Assembly (NCBI GenBank): GCA_002701605.2
Contig: NZWF02000015.1
Span: 102,709-110,268, forward strand
DNA: 7,560 bases
Direction: 5' to 3'
From: a bacterium
GTDB lineage: Bacteria > Desulfobacterota_D > UBA1144
The first letter of the stretch is position 1; each line of letters starts with the position of its first letter. Below, in pieces: positions 1-6,370 of this stretch. Under the pieces are notes generated by a model, which searched no databases, was not told where the DNA came from, and saw only the letters and a list, made by a program, of their open reading frames with translations. The position numbers and the translations under genes were made by a program.

Positions 1-261
1 CTTTCCAAAGGTTTTAGTTATAAATTCAGATATCTTATAAATTTCATCATGATTGCCCAGATTTAGACTATGTGAATAAAAATTCCTTGGAAACCTTTCT
101 TTTATTTCTTTTAGATTGCTATCTATTCTTGATGTACCAATAACAATGTTGCCTAAATCCAATAATTTCTCTGCTATTGCTTTTCCTATACCACTAGAAA
201 CACCTGTCACCAAAACAGTTTTTGATTTTAAAAATTGAAGATCTAAATTTTCAATTGCCAT
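1..261 (-). CDS. Short-chain dehydrogenase/reductase (SDR), N-terminal part only
   Basis: The gene starts at an ATG on the minus strand (259-261) and stays open for 87 codons to the window edge, so only the N-terminus is present. Residues 15-26 read TVLVTGVSSGIG, the glycine-rich TGxxxGIG dinucleotide-binding turn of classical SDRs, followed by a helix (KAIAEKLLDLG) and a second strand (IVIGTSR, residues 39-45). Ser44-Arg45 at the end of strand 2 would favour NADP(H) over NAD(H) by family rules, but this is inference. Around residue 67 the sequence is SLNLGN, where most SDRs have an Asp in a DVT/DLT motif; the Asn is a mild oddity. The catalytic Tyr-xxx-Lys lies outside the window, so the substrate cannot be guessed. 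There is no good Shine-Dalgarno. It sits 40 bp downstream of the DUF805 gene on the same strand and may be co-transcribed with it. The family call is firm and the specific function is unknown. Confidence 0.9.
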   Translation of the reverse strand, partial: MAIENLDLQFLKSKTVLVTGVSSGIGKAIAEKLLDLGNIVIGTSRIDSNLKEIKERFPRNFYSHSLNLGNHDEIYKISEFITKTFGK

Positions 262-301
262 ATTTTAATATTAACTTAATTTTCCTTTTCTTTGAATGAA
301 G

Positions 302-700
302 TTATTTGCCAGGTAACAATCCTAAATAAAAAGTAATAAATAATGGAAATAGTCCCGAGAAAAATATTAAATTTGATGAGCCTATAGCGCTCATAAAGGT
401 AGGGATAAAAAGAGCAATAACATATAAAATTGGAATCCATTCATTCGAACCAATATCGTTAACTCGTTTTTTTGCTAGAAAGAAAGAAGAAATTAAAACG
501 AAAATTGAATAAAATCTGGGCATCATTTTAGAAAGGAAAAAAGCTAAAAAAGATATTCTAGTAGGCTCATAAGATGTAAAAACATTATCCCCTATGAATG
601 TAATTAAAACAGAGGATAAATTAAGCAATAAAATAGATATCCAAAATTTTCTTCTATCAAGTTTTCCTTGAGTCGAAAATAATAACCAAAATAAATTCAT
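302..700 (-). CDS. DUF805 family small inner-membrane protein
   Basis: The 132-residue protein matches the DUF805 (YhaH-like) pattern. An N-terminal FSTQGKLDRRKFW stretch (residues 8-20) corresponds to the family's 'GRlsRkeFW' signature. A central KKRVNDIGSNEW (77-88) corresponds to 'RRlhDiGksGW', and it ends in LGLLPGK, the usual 'pG' tail. About four hydrophobic segments are visible: roughly 18-36, 62-76, 87-105 and 111-129. The family is widespread in bacterial inner membranes and has no established biochemical function. The length is typical. No Shine-Dalgarno precedes the ATG. Instead TAAAAT lies six bases upstream, suggesting a possible leaderless transcript. It probably leads a two-gene unit with the SDR 40 bp downstream, and faces away from ydcH across a 139-bp divergent region. 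Confidence 0.85.
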   Translation of the reverse strand: MNLFWLLFSTQGKLDRRKFWISILLLNLSSVLITFIGDNVFTSYEPTRISFLAFFLSKMMPRFYSIFVLISSFFLAKKRVNDIGSNEWIPILYVIALFIPTFMSAIGSSNLIFFSGLFPLFITFYLGLLPGK

Positions 701-706
701 TGAAAG

Positions 707-712
707 ATTTTA
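707..712 (-). promoter_or_regulatory. Candidate -10 element placed for a leaderless DUF805 transcript
   Basis: On the minus strand TAAAAT (5 of 6 match to TATAAT) is followed by CTTTCA and then the ATG. This spacing would put the transcription start on the first base of the start codon. No recognisable -35 box is seen at 16-18 bp upstream. A+T-rich background makes chance matches common; support comes from the same geometry at two other genes here. Confidence 0.3.
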
Positions 713-738
713 TACTATTTTCTTTTTTATAAAAAGTA

Positions 739-768
739 TTGACTTGTTATTGAATAAACTGCTAAAAC
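739..768 (+). promoter_or_regulatory. Candidate sigma-70 promoter for ydcH and the glucosaminidase gene
   Basis: TTGACT (739-744, 5 of 6 to the -35 consensus) is followed after 18 bp by TAAAAC (763-768, 4 of 6 to TATAAT). This would give a leader of about 65 bases before the ydcH start. It lies in the divergent gap and faces the plus-strand pair. The assignment is by eye only; a TAATAC at 771-776 is an alternative -10 with poorer spacing. Confidence 0.35.
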
Positions 769-827
769 TTTAATACATGCACTGAATTCTTATTCTAAGA
801 TTCACACTCAATTCATTTGACAAAATT

Positions 828-832
828 AGGAG
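828..832 (+). promoter_or_regulatory. Shine-Dalgarno AGGAG of the ydcH-like gene
   Basis: AGGAG lies seven bases before the ATG at 840. It is the only strong ribosome-binding site in the window and fixes the start of this 54-codon gene. The other starts have weak or no Shine-Dalgarno sequences. Confidence 0.75.
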
Positions 833-839
833 TTATTAT

Positions 840-1004
840 ATGTCAAAAGATGATTTGAAAGTGCTTAAAGCCAAACATAGAGCATTAGAGATTGAGATAA
901 AAGAACTATGGAACCTTCATGTTTCAACATCTTTAATGAAAAAATTAAAATATGAAAAAGCAAAAATAAGGTTGAAACTTGAATTATTAAAAAAGAAAAA
1001 TTAA
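840..1004 (+). CDS. ydcH: YdcH/DUF465-family small coiled-coil protein
   Basis: This 54-residue protein has the DUF465 (YdcH-like) layout. It opens with DLKVLKAKHRALEIEIKEL (residues 5-23), matching the family's 'dLkakHraLdeeI' helix. A short turn (WNLHVSTS) follows, then a second lysine- and leucine-rich helix, MKKLKYEKAKIRLKLELLKKK (33-53, shown here in parts as the 'lKkeKLrLKDeI' half). Such proteins fold as a helical hairpin. No catalytic role is known and the name is only a family label. The start is well defined by AGGAG seven bases upstream and a candidate promoter 71-101 bp upstream. The glucosaminidase gene begins 39 bp after its stop, on the same strand, so the two are probably co-transcribed. 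It is strongly basic (many Lys). The usual acidic residue near the end of helix 2 is only partly kept. The family assignment is confident and the role is unknown. Confidence 0.85.
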   Translation: MSKDDLKVLKAKHRALEIEIKELWNLHVSTSLMKKLKYEKAKIRLKLELLKKKN

Positions 1005-1043
1005 TTAATTTACTAATTTAAGAAAATCTAGTAGGTTATAAAT

Positions 1044-1556
1044 GTGTTAAAAATATTACTAATTTTATTTTTAAGTACGACTACTATATATGCAGAAAAT
1101 AAGAATTTTATTAAACTAATTACTGATTGTTCAGACAAAGTCCAAAATAATTATACAGATAATCAAAAAATACCTTTAGAGCTACTGCTTGCACAAGCTA
1201 TAATTGAATCAAATTGGGGAAAATCAAGGTTTGCTATTGAAGGTAACAATTATTTTGGGATCCGAACATGGGATGATAATGTCCCTCAGTTAAAACCATT
1301 AAAAAGACCAGATGCCACCTTTGGACTACAAGTTTATAAAGATGCTTGTGAATCAGTTAAACATTATATAGATACACTTAATACTTCTAATCAATATAAA
1401 AGTTTAAGGAAAATTAGGAAATTGGAGTTGAAGCTTTGGGGTAAAGTCGATCCAGAAGTTCTAGCTATGGGTTTAATAAATTATTCAGAAGAAAAAGATT
1501 TATACATTAGCAAAGTTAAAGAAAAGATTAGAATTTTAAAAGAAAAATCTAATTAA
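1044..1556 (+). CDS. Exported Bax-like glucosaminidase (peptidoglycan N-acetylglucosaminidase domain)
   Basis: The 170-residue protein starts with a signal peptide: MLKILLILFLSTTTIYA, with likely cleavage after Ala17. The mature part is a glucosaminidase (PF01832, Bax/FlgJ/LytG type) domain. AQAIIESNWGKSRFA (residues 50-64) carries the predicted catalytic Glu55, and EGNNYFGIRTW (66-76) is the family's 'GNNlFGi..w' motif. Later come a 'DAcESVkhYI..LN' segment (100-113) and Y118..LRKIR (118-125). Family members cleave the GlcNAc-MurNAc bond of peptidoglycan, so it probably works in the periplasm in wall turnover. It is little more than the bare domain, shorter than E. coli Bax. Cys29 and Cys102 could pair after export. 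The start is GTG at 1044: the ATG two bases earlier hits a stop after one codon, and TAGTAGG sits eight bases upstream of the GTG. It lies 39 bp downstream of ydcH, and its 3' end overlaps the convergent gene by 8 bp. Confidence 0.88.
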   Translation: MLKILLILFLSTTTIYAENKNFIKLITDCSDKVQNNYTDNQKIPLELLLAQAIIESNWGKSRFAIEGNNYFGIRTWDDNVPQLKPLKRPDATFGLQVYKDACESVKHYIDTLNTSNQYKSLRKIRKLELKLWGKVDPEVLAMGLINYSEEKDLYISKVKEKIRILKEKSN

Positions 1557-1863
1557 TTTTTTTTAAAATATTTTTTCTTTGGGAAAAAATATATTCCTCT
1601 TTTTTCCCCTCATAAGTTCTTTCAATTCTTATTCCATCTTCACTAATTGCAAACTTACAATTATATTTGCCACCTTTATTTTTAAAAATATTTTCACCAC
1701 ATAGGTTTGTTGCAATATTTTTTATTGGTTTTAAATATGTTGCAATATCAGGTCTCATGGAATATTCAAAAATAAAATCTTTGTAATTATAAAAAGAATT
1801 ATTTGAACTTGCCAGAAGGTTCATGGGTAAAAGAAATATAAATAAGAGTAATTTATTAACCAT
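1549..1863 (-). CDS. Small exported protein of unknown function
   Basis: I do not recognise this 104-residue protein. It has a clear signal peptide: MVNK, a hydrophobic core to about residue 17, and likely cleavage after LLA (residue 18). The mature part is about 86 residues, aromatic-rich at its start (FYNYKDFIFEYSM) and basic at its end. It has two cysteines, Cys55 and Cys69, that could form a disulfide across a short Gly/Lys-rich loop. The segment CKFAISEDGIRIERTYEG (69-86) looks like paired beta strands. It is therefore probably periplasmic or surface-exposed. Its ATG sits inside the end of the upstream membrane-protein gene in an ATGGTTAA overlap, so translation is probably coupled. Its 3' end overlaps the convergent glucosaminidase gene by 8 bp. 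Codon use resembles its neighbours. That it is a real gene is likely; its function is open. Confidence 0.65.
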   Translation of the reverse strand: MVNKLLLFIFLLPMNLLASSNNSFYNYKDFIFEYSMRPDIATYLKPIKNIATNLCGENIFKNKGGKYNCKFAISEDGIRIERTYEGKKEEYIFSQRKNILKKIN

Positions 1864-2200
1864 AAAATTTAACTTTTTTCCTTTTTATAAATTTTAATCT
1901 AAAAATTAAGGGTATGTAAAAATATAAAAATTGTAATTCCATTAATTTTGAGTAATTTTCGAATAAAAAATAATAAACTGGTACTAAAACAAATGTAATT
2001 GGAAAGAAAAGAATAGATAATAAAAATATAAATATATTATTAAATAGAAATATTACATATGTACATTTAATCAAAAAATATATAAATAATATGAGTAAAT
2101 AAATATTTGCAAGACCATAAATTTTATTGTTACGAATTCTTAGCTCTAAAATTGGTGTAATTATGGGAATAAACAAGCGATCTCCAATAAATAAAAACAT
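1856..2200 (-). CDS. Small integral membrane protein of unknown function
   Basis: I do not recognise this 114-residue protein. After an N-terminal segment (MFLFIGDRLFIPIITPILEL) and a short basic stretch (RIRNNK, 21-26), two long hydrophobic spans are visible at about 28-52 and 55-80. A shorter one follows at about 90-101, and the protein ends in a strongly basic tail (RLKFIKRKKVKFYG), probably cytoplasmic. Ile, Leu and Phe dominate, as expected for a membrane protein in an AT-rich genome, which also raises the risk of a chance open frame. Support for a real gene comes from the 8-base overlap with the exported-protein gene that follows it (translational coupling) and from filling the space cleanly up to the divergent sixA start. 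The ATG at 2200 has no Shine-Dalgarno. The two genes may work as a pair at the inner membrane, but this is inference. Confidence 0.6.
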   Translation of the reverse strand: MFLFIGDRLFIPIITPILELRIRNNKIYGLANIYLLILFIYFLIKCTYVIFLFNNIFIFLLSILFFPITFVLVPVYYFLFENYSKLMELQFLYFYIPLIFRLKFIKRKKVKFYG

Positions 2201-2234
2201 TTTTTTAATAAAAATATAACTTACTTGGTGTTAC

Positions 2235-2240
2235 TATAAA
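2235..2240 (+). promoter_or_regulatory. Candidate -10 element placed for a leaderless sixA transcript
   Basis: TATAAA (5 of 6 to consensus) is followed by CAATCT and then the ATG at 2247, which would put +1 on the start codon. No Shine-Dalgarno is present. A -35 box is not evident at the expected distance. It lies in the 46-bp divergent gap between sixA and the membrane-protein gene. Confidence 0.4.
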
Positions 2241-2246
2241 CAATCT

Positions 2247-2744
2247 ATGAAATTTTTAAATATAATTAGGCACGGTGAAGCAGAAAATAGTTTAATAAAA
2301 AATGATTTTGATAGAGAACTTTCACTTAAGGGTCATGAAGATTTAAAAGAACTTAATAAGTTTCTGTTTCAATTTGTATTAAAAAAACACAAAATTATAT
2401 GTTCTACCTCTAAAAGAACAATTCAAACATATGAGAATATAAAGTATTCACTAAATGAGGATAGTAATTTACTTTTGACTGATGATTTATATTTAGCAAA
2501 CCTAAAAACTATTTATAATGTGCTATTAGAGCAAAAGAAATCCAGGATGATAACAGTAATTGGTCATAATCCTGGTGTTAGTGATCTTGTTAGTTTCTTT
2601 ACTAGTAATTATGAGATTCCAGATTTAAATACATCTTCAATAGCACAAATTTATTTTGATAATGACAAGAAAATAGGAGAAGGTGAGGGCAGTATCAAAT
2701 TTATTGTTCAAGCAAATAATAAAAGCATTAAGTCAATAATTTAA
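2247..2744 (+). CDS. sixA: SixA-type phosphohistidine phosphatase (histidine phosphatase superfamily)
   Basis: The 165-residue protein begins with the histidine-phosphatase signature IIRHGEAEN (residues 6-14), in which His9 would be the phospho-accepting nucleophile. Other family elements follow: CSTSKRTIQT (52-61), equivalent to the 'Spa.RA.qTa' substrate-pocket Arg (Arg57), and VIGHNPGVSDLV (104-115) with the second catalytic His107. The lack of an insert domain and the short length fit the SixA group rather than phosphoglycerate mutases. E. coli SixA removes phosphate from histidine-containing phosphotransfer proteins; the natural substrate here is not shown by context. The C-terminal 25 residues are less conserved. 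A TATAAA six bases before the ATG suggests a leaderless mRNA. The gene converges on typA and their stop codons share a TTAA (2741-2744). The family call is sure; the SixA substrate assignment is probable. Confidence 0.9.
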   Translation: MKFLNIIRHGEAENSLIKNDFDRELSLKGHEDLKELNKFLFQFVLKKHKIICSTSKRTIQTYENIKYSLNEDSNLLLTDDLYLANLKTIYNVLLEQKKSRMITVIGHNPGVSDLVSFFTSNYEIPDLNTSSIAQIYFDNDKKIGEGEGSIKFIVQANNKSIKSII

Positions 2745-4564
2745 TTTTTAATTGTTTTAATAAACCTTTTCCTCTCATTAGGACAAAGGAATTTTTTTCT
2801 TAACCTAAGGTTTTTAGGTGTAACTTCTAAACATTCATCATCATTAAGATAGGCCATAGTTTGTTCCAATGACATGACTCGAGGTGGTGTAAGCATTATA
2901 TTTTTATCACTACCAGCTGCTCTTACATTCGTTAATTTTTTTCCCTTTAATATATTCACGTCTAAATCATTTTCTTTACTATTTTCTCCTACTATCATTC
3001 CTTCATATACACTTGTTTGAGGCTTCACAAACATTGTTCCTCTATCTTGTAAATTAAAAATTGCATATGAAACAGCTGCTCCTGTATCCATAGCTATTAA
3101 CACTCCATTTTTTCTTCCATTTATTTCACCTTTAAATTGTTCATATGATTTAAAAATTCTATTCAGCACTCCTGTTCCCTTTGTATCAGTTAGGAATTTA
3201 TTTTGATAACCGATTAATCCACGAGATGGGGCATTAAAGATTATTCTTGTTTTATTTTTTTCAGAAGTATTCATGTCGATCATTTCTGCTTTTCTTTTTA
3301 TCATACTATCTACTATAGAATTAGAATATTCCTCATCAACATCAATTGTAACCTCTTCAATAGGTTCAGTAATTCTTCCTTGATCATCTTTTTTGAATAA
3401 GACTTGTGGCCTAGAAACTGTAAGTTCAAAACCTTCTCTTCTCATTGTTTCAATTAGAACACCTAGTTGAAGCTCTCCTCTACCACTAATTACAAATGAA
3501 TCTTTATTAGCATTCTCTGAAAAAGATATTGCAACATTTGTCTCAGCTTCGGCTAACAATCTCTCCCTTATCAAAGTTGATGTAAGTTTTTTACCCTCAA
3601 GTCCAGACAATGGGGAATCATTTATGGAAATAGTTATTGACATTGTTGGAGGATCAATTGGTGTAGTTTTAAGAGGATTTTGATAAGAAATGTCACAAAT
3701 TGTATCTGCAACAGAGGCTTTTGTTAGTCCTGCTATACAAATAATATCTCCGCAGTTTACAATATCTACTGGGGTTCTCTTCATTCCTTCAAATTTATAT
3801 AATTTTGTTAATCGGCCACTTTCTACTAAATTTCCATTCAAATCAATAGCTTTGACAGAGCTATTAACTTTTGCACTGCCTTGATATACCTTTCCAATTA
3901 AGCATCTTCCAACATAGTCATCAGAATCTAAAAGAGTTACTAGCATAGCAAAAGGCTCATTTCTTTTTACACTTGGTGCTTTTACATGCTTAATAACTAG
4001 ATCAAGTAATGGTCCAACTCCTTCTCTATTATCAGATAATTCTTTTACACACCAGCCATCCCTACCGGAGGCATAAAGAATAGGGAAATCTAGTTGTTCA
4101 TCACTAGCATCTAATGATACAAATAAATCAAATATTTCATCTAAAACTTCATCTGGTCTGGAATCTTTTTTATCTACTTTATTAATAACAACTATTGGTC
4201 TTAAGCCTAAATTTAAAGCTTTGCCTAAAACAAATTTTGTCTGAGGCATTGGTCCTTCAGATGCATCAATTAATAGAATGACTCCATCTGTCATATCTAA
4301 AACTCTTTCAACTTCACCCCCGAAATCTGCATGTCCAGGGGTATCTATTATGTTTATATTTATATCTCTCCAGTTTATAGATGTAGGTTTGGCAAGTATA
4401 GTAATCCCTCGTTCTTTTTCTAGGTCACCTGAATCCATTAATCTTTCATCAACTTTCTGATGATCTTCAAAGACTCCAGTTTGTTTAAGTATCGAATCAA
4501 TTAGAGTTGTTTTTCCATGATCAACATGTGCAATTATTGCAATATTTCGTATTTTTTCACTCAT
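2741..4564 (-). CDS. typA: Ribosome-associated GTPase TypA/BipA
   Basis: The full-length protein has 607 residues, the same as E. coli TypA. It is a translational GTPase of the EF-G/LepA group that binds the 70S ribosome and aids large-subunit assembly and growth under stress or cold. GTPase motifs are intact: P-loop AHVDHGKT (12-19), switch I RGITI (62-66), DTPGHADFGGEVER (84-97), NKVD (138-141) and YASGRDGW (174-181). After domain II come the EF-G-like domain with SGRGELQLGVLIE and the TypA-specific C-terminal part. That part includes PSRGLIGYQNKFLTDT, LQDRGTMF and GKKLTNVRAAGSD, and ends in a basic RLRKKF..PNERKRF tail. The ASGRDGW and VDEEYS wording resembles alphaproteobacterial TypA more than enterobacterial. 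The ATG at 4564 gives the canonical N-terminus; its Shine-Dalgarno is weak. The stop overlaps that of convergent sixA. The upstream 63 bp to the remnant open frame must hold its promoter. Confidence 0.98.
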   Translation of the reverse strand: MSEKIRNIAIIAHVDHGKTTLIDSILKQTGVFEDHQKVDERLMDSGDLEKERGITILAKPTSINWRDININIIDTPGHADFGGEVERVLDMTDGVILLIDASEGPMPQTKFVLGKALNLGLRPIVVINKVDKKDSRPDEVLDEIFDLFVSLDASDEQLDFPILYASGRDGWCVKELSDNREGVGPLLDLVIKHVKAPSVKRNEPFAMLVTLLDSDDYVGRCLIGKVYQGSAKVNSSVKAIDLNGNLVESGRLTKLYKFEGMKRTPVDIVNCGDIICIAGLTKASVADTICDISYQNPLKTTPIDPPTMSITISINDSPLSGLEGKKLTSTLIRERLLAEAETNVAISFSENANKDSFVISGRGELQLGVLIETMRREGFELTVSRPQVLFKKDDQGRITEPIEEVTIDVDEEYSNSIVDSMIKRKAEMIDMNTSEKNKTRIIFNAPSRGLIGYQNKFLTDTKGTGVLNRIFKSYEQFKGEINGRKNGVLIAMDTGAAVSYAIFNLQDRGTMFVKPQTSVYEGMIVGENSKENDLDVNILKGKKLTNVRAAGSDKNIMLTPPRVMSLEQTMAYLNDDECLEVTPKNLRLRKKFLCPNERKRFIKTIKN

Positions 4565-4590
4565 AAAATCACTACTAAAGGTGACCTTAG

Positions 4591-4617
4591 ATTAAACAAA
4601 AGATTTTAATATTACAA
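4591..4617 (-). promoter_or_regulatory. Weak candidate promoter for typA
   Basis: On the minus strand TTGTAA (4612-4617) is followed by TTTAAT (4591-4596, 5 of 6 to TATAAT) after 15 bp, or by TAATCT after 17 bp. Neither arrangement is ideal, but this is the best match in the short space between the typA start and the remnant open frame. A GGTGACC palindrome (4580-4586) lies just downstream and could be an operator, but there is no second copy to support that. Confidence 0.25.
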
Positions 4618-4627
4618 ATAGAAATTA

Positions 4628-4750
4628 CTATTGTTCAGTAACTGTTACATTTACTGAAAAATATGGAGCAACACTTGAAATATTATCACATCCACTTGAT
4701 GCATCTGACCATTCAATGGCTATAGCATTAGTTTCAACTATAGCACACAT
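4628..4750 (-). pseudogene. Coding-like remnant or 40-codon ORF upstream of typA
   Basis: A 40-codon frame runs from an ATG at 4750 to a TAG at 4628-4630. It is open nine codons further upstream before an in-frame TAA. The peptide includes AIAIEWSDASSGCDNISS and ends YFSVNVTVTEQ. It has two Cys (2 and 21) and resembles the C-terminal end of an exported beta-rich or pilin-like protein, though I cannot assign a family. Only 3 of about 45 third positions are G or C, while the stretch overall is visibly richer in G+C than the flanking DNA. That is the period-3 pattern of real coding DNA here. The plus strand is also open (4596-4766, no start codon) in a phase that shares the same wobble columns, so the strand is not certain. 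It may be a truncated gene, a short real gene, or chance. Confidence 0.3.
4634..4658. repeat. 8-bp inverted repeat with inner palindrome
   Basis: TTCAGTAA (4634-4641) and TTACTGAA (4651-4658) are perfect inverted copies separated by nine bases. Overlapping the first arm is GTAACTGTTAC (4638-4648), itself a palindrome around one base. It could be a hairpin at the end of the remnant frame or an operator for the divergent typA/photolyase region. It lacks the U-run of an intrinsic terminator on the minus strand. Confidence 0.4.
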
Positions 4751-4920
4751 TGTTGGAATAAAATGATATTTTTGTAATTACTTGTTTAAATGTAGATATG
4801 ATAATAATGATAGAATTGTTCTTATGGTAACTTTACATATATGACACGAAGATACCTAAGTAAAATCAAATCTTTGTAAATTAGCAACATCATAAAAAAT
4901 ATATCAGTTAACTTCAATAT

Positions 4921-6363
4921 ATGAATAAAATCGTATGGTTCAGATATGATTTTAGAATTGGTGACAATAAAGCTTTTAAAGACGCTGTAATCTCAGGAAA
5001 TGTGTTACCTATTTTTATATATGATGAAGATATATGGAAAGCTGATTTCTCTAGTTCATTTCATTTAAAGTTTATTAAAGATTCAATAGATGATCTTAAA
5101 AGTGTTTTAAATAAGAATTGGAATGCAAATCTGAATATATATTCAGGTAATACCAAAGAAATATTTAAAGCTTTAATAGACAAATTTGGGGTTAAAGAAA
5201 TCTATTCACACGCAGTTTTTAGAAATAAAAAAATTGCAGATATAGATAGAGATCTTATTAAGCTTTTTAAATGTAAAAAAGTTAAGTGGAAAAAATATCG
5301 TCAGTTTGGAATTGATCTTGAAGGTAGAAATTCTAATCAATGGGCAGTTCAAAGAAATGCATTTATAAACTCCCCAATCCTAAATCCAATTGTTAATTGT
5401 GAATTTATAAAAGATCAAACCGAAAATATTTCTGAGATTAAAACTAATATTTTAGAGACTAATAATATTCAAAAAGGCGGGAGAAAAGAAGCCATAAGTC
5501 TATTAAATAGTTTTTTACTTGATAGAGGTGAGAATTATCAAAAAGAAATGTCTAGCCCTATAACTGCTGAAACTTCATGTTCTAGACTAAGCACTCACAT
5601 TACATATGGAAATATTTCATTAAGAGAAATTAATAAAGCGATTGAAAATAGAAAAACTAGAAATTTATCAAATTCAATGGATAAGTCTATATCTTCTTTT
5701 GAAAAAAGACTCGCATGGCATTGCCATTTTATTCAAAAATTATATGATGAGCCCGAAATAGAATATGAAAATATGAACAGAGCATATGATGGTTCAAGAG
5801 AAAACTCATTTAATGAATCATATTATGAAGCTTTTAAAAATGGCAGTACTGGATATCCCTTTATTGATGCTTGTATGAGATATCTAAAAACCAATGGCTG
5901 GATTAATTTTAGAATGAGAGCAATGCTTGTTTCCTTTGCATCATATCAACTTTGGCTTGATTGGAAAAAAACTTCTAAATTTTTTGCACAAGTTTTTACC
6001 GACTACGAACCAGGAATCCATTATTCACAAATTCAAATGCAAAGTGGTACCACTGGTATAAATACAATAAGAATCTACAACCCAATTAAACAATCCATAG
6101 ATCAAGACCCTAATGGTGAATTTATTAAAAAATGGGTCCCGGAATTATCAAATGTTCCTAATGAACTAATACATGAGCCATGGAAACTGACCTATATGGA
6201 GCAAAAATTTATTAATACAACAATTGGAAAGGACTACCCTAACCCTATTGTAGATAATGCTAAGTCATCAAAGATTGCCAGAGATAGGATTTGGCAAATC
6301 AAAAAAAGTGATACTTCCAAAATAATGAGTAAGAAAGTACTTAATAGACATGTTAGTGCCTAA
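4921..6363 (+). CDS. Photolyase/cryptochrome-family flavoprotein with divergent active site
   Basis: The 480-residue protein has the two-domain photolyase layout. An antenna-type alpha/beta domain (about 1-130) starts [20 protein letters not shown] helical FAD domain follows, with [16 protein letters not shown] (221-236), RLAWHCHF (263-270), [13 protein letters not shown] (310-322), [10 protein letters not shown] (326-335) and RIYNP (384-388), ending in WVPEL...IHEPW. By hand alignment to E. coli PhrB, only the middle triad Trp is kept (Trp348 for W359). W382 aligns to Ser369 and W384 to Ile371. N378 aligns to Gly365, N341 to Phe330, and W306 falls in a non-Trp SRENSF stretch. The region [19 protein letters not shown] replaces the usual NWQW segment and appears to define a separate clade rather than random decay, since the surroundings are well conserved. 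The product may repair UV lesions in DNA or sense blue light; I cannot tell which. The start is fixed by the conserved N-terminus despite no Shine-Dalgarno. It converges on a second photolyase-like gene 7 bp away. Confidence 0.88.
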   Translation: MNKIVWFRYDFRIGDNKAFKDAVISGNVLPIFIYDEDIWKADFSSSFHLKFIKDSIDDLKSVLNKNWNANLNIYSGNTKEIFKALIDKFGVKEIYSHAVFRNKKIADIDRDLIKLFKCKKVKWKKYRQFGIDLEGRNSNQWAVQRNAFINSPILNPIVNCEFIKDQTENISEIKTNILETNNIQKGGRKEAISLLNSFLLDRGENYQKEMSSPITAETSCSRLSTHITYGNISLREINKAIENRKTRNLSNSMDKSISSFEKRLAWHCHFIQKLYDEPEIEYENMNRAYDGSRENSFNESYYEAFKNGSTGYPFIDACMRYLKTNGWINFRMRAMLVSFASYQLWLDWKKTSKFFAQVFTDYEPGIHYSQIQMQSGTTGINTIRIYNPIKQSIDQDPNGEFIKKWVPELSNVPNELIHEPWKLTYMEQKFINTTIGKDYPNPIVDNAKSSKIARDRIWQIKKSDTSKIMSKKVLNRHVSA

Positions 6364-6370
6364 AACAAGC

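Larger units (their letters stand above)
4565..4920. other. 356-bp intergenic region between typA and the photolyase-like gene
   Basis: This is the longest gene-free stretch in the window and the divergent control region of typA and the 480-residue flavoprotein gene. It holds a weak typA promoter candidate, an 8-bp inverted repeat (4634-4658) and a coding-like stretch (4628-4750). The remaining 170 bp (4751-4920) are very AT-rich; several partial promoter-like hexamers occur there (for example TTGTAA at 4772 and 4874, TATGAT at 4797) but none has good spacing. No Shine-Dalgarno precedes the ATG at 4921. No tRNA or other RNA gene was recognised. Confidence 0.6.

Noticed and set aside
817..822. 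Perfect TTGACA as a -35 box
   Set aside because: It lies 18 bp before the ydcH ATG and overlaps the approach to the AGGAG site; any -10 at normal spacing would fall inside the coding region.
1042..1050. ATG at 1042 as start of the glucosaminidase gene
   Set aside because: It reads ATG TGT TAA and stops at once; the GTG at 1044 is in the correct frame and begins a proper signal peptide.
1539..1580. AT-only imperfect inverted repeat (AAAGAAAAAT / ATTTTTTCTTT) at the convergent overlap, as a bidirectional terminator
   Set aside because: The stem is all A-T but one pair, needs a bulge and has a 21-base loop; such pairings are expected by chance in homopolymer-rich DNA.
3690..3884. Open frame of 64 codons on the plus strand
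   Set aside because: It lies wholly inside typA on the opposite strand; its openness follows from typA codon use and the peptide has no recognisable features.
4278..4460. Open frame of 60 codons on the plus strand
   Set aside because: It is antisense to the highly conserved GTPase domain of typA, so it is a shadow.
4797..4802. TATGAT as -10 for the photolyase-like gene
   Set aside because: The partner TTGTAA is 19 bp away and the start codon 118 bp downstream; no better than background in this AT-rich gap.
4838..4880. Very short plus-strand ORF beginning MTRRYLSKIKSL upstream of the photolyase-like gene
   Set aside because: Twelve codons without a Shine-Dalgarno; a leader peptide is possible but unsupported.
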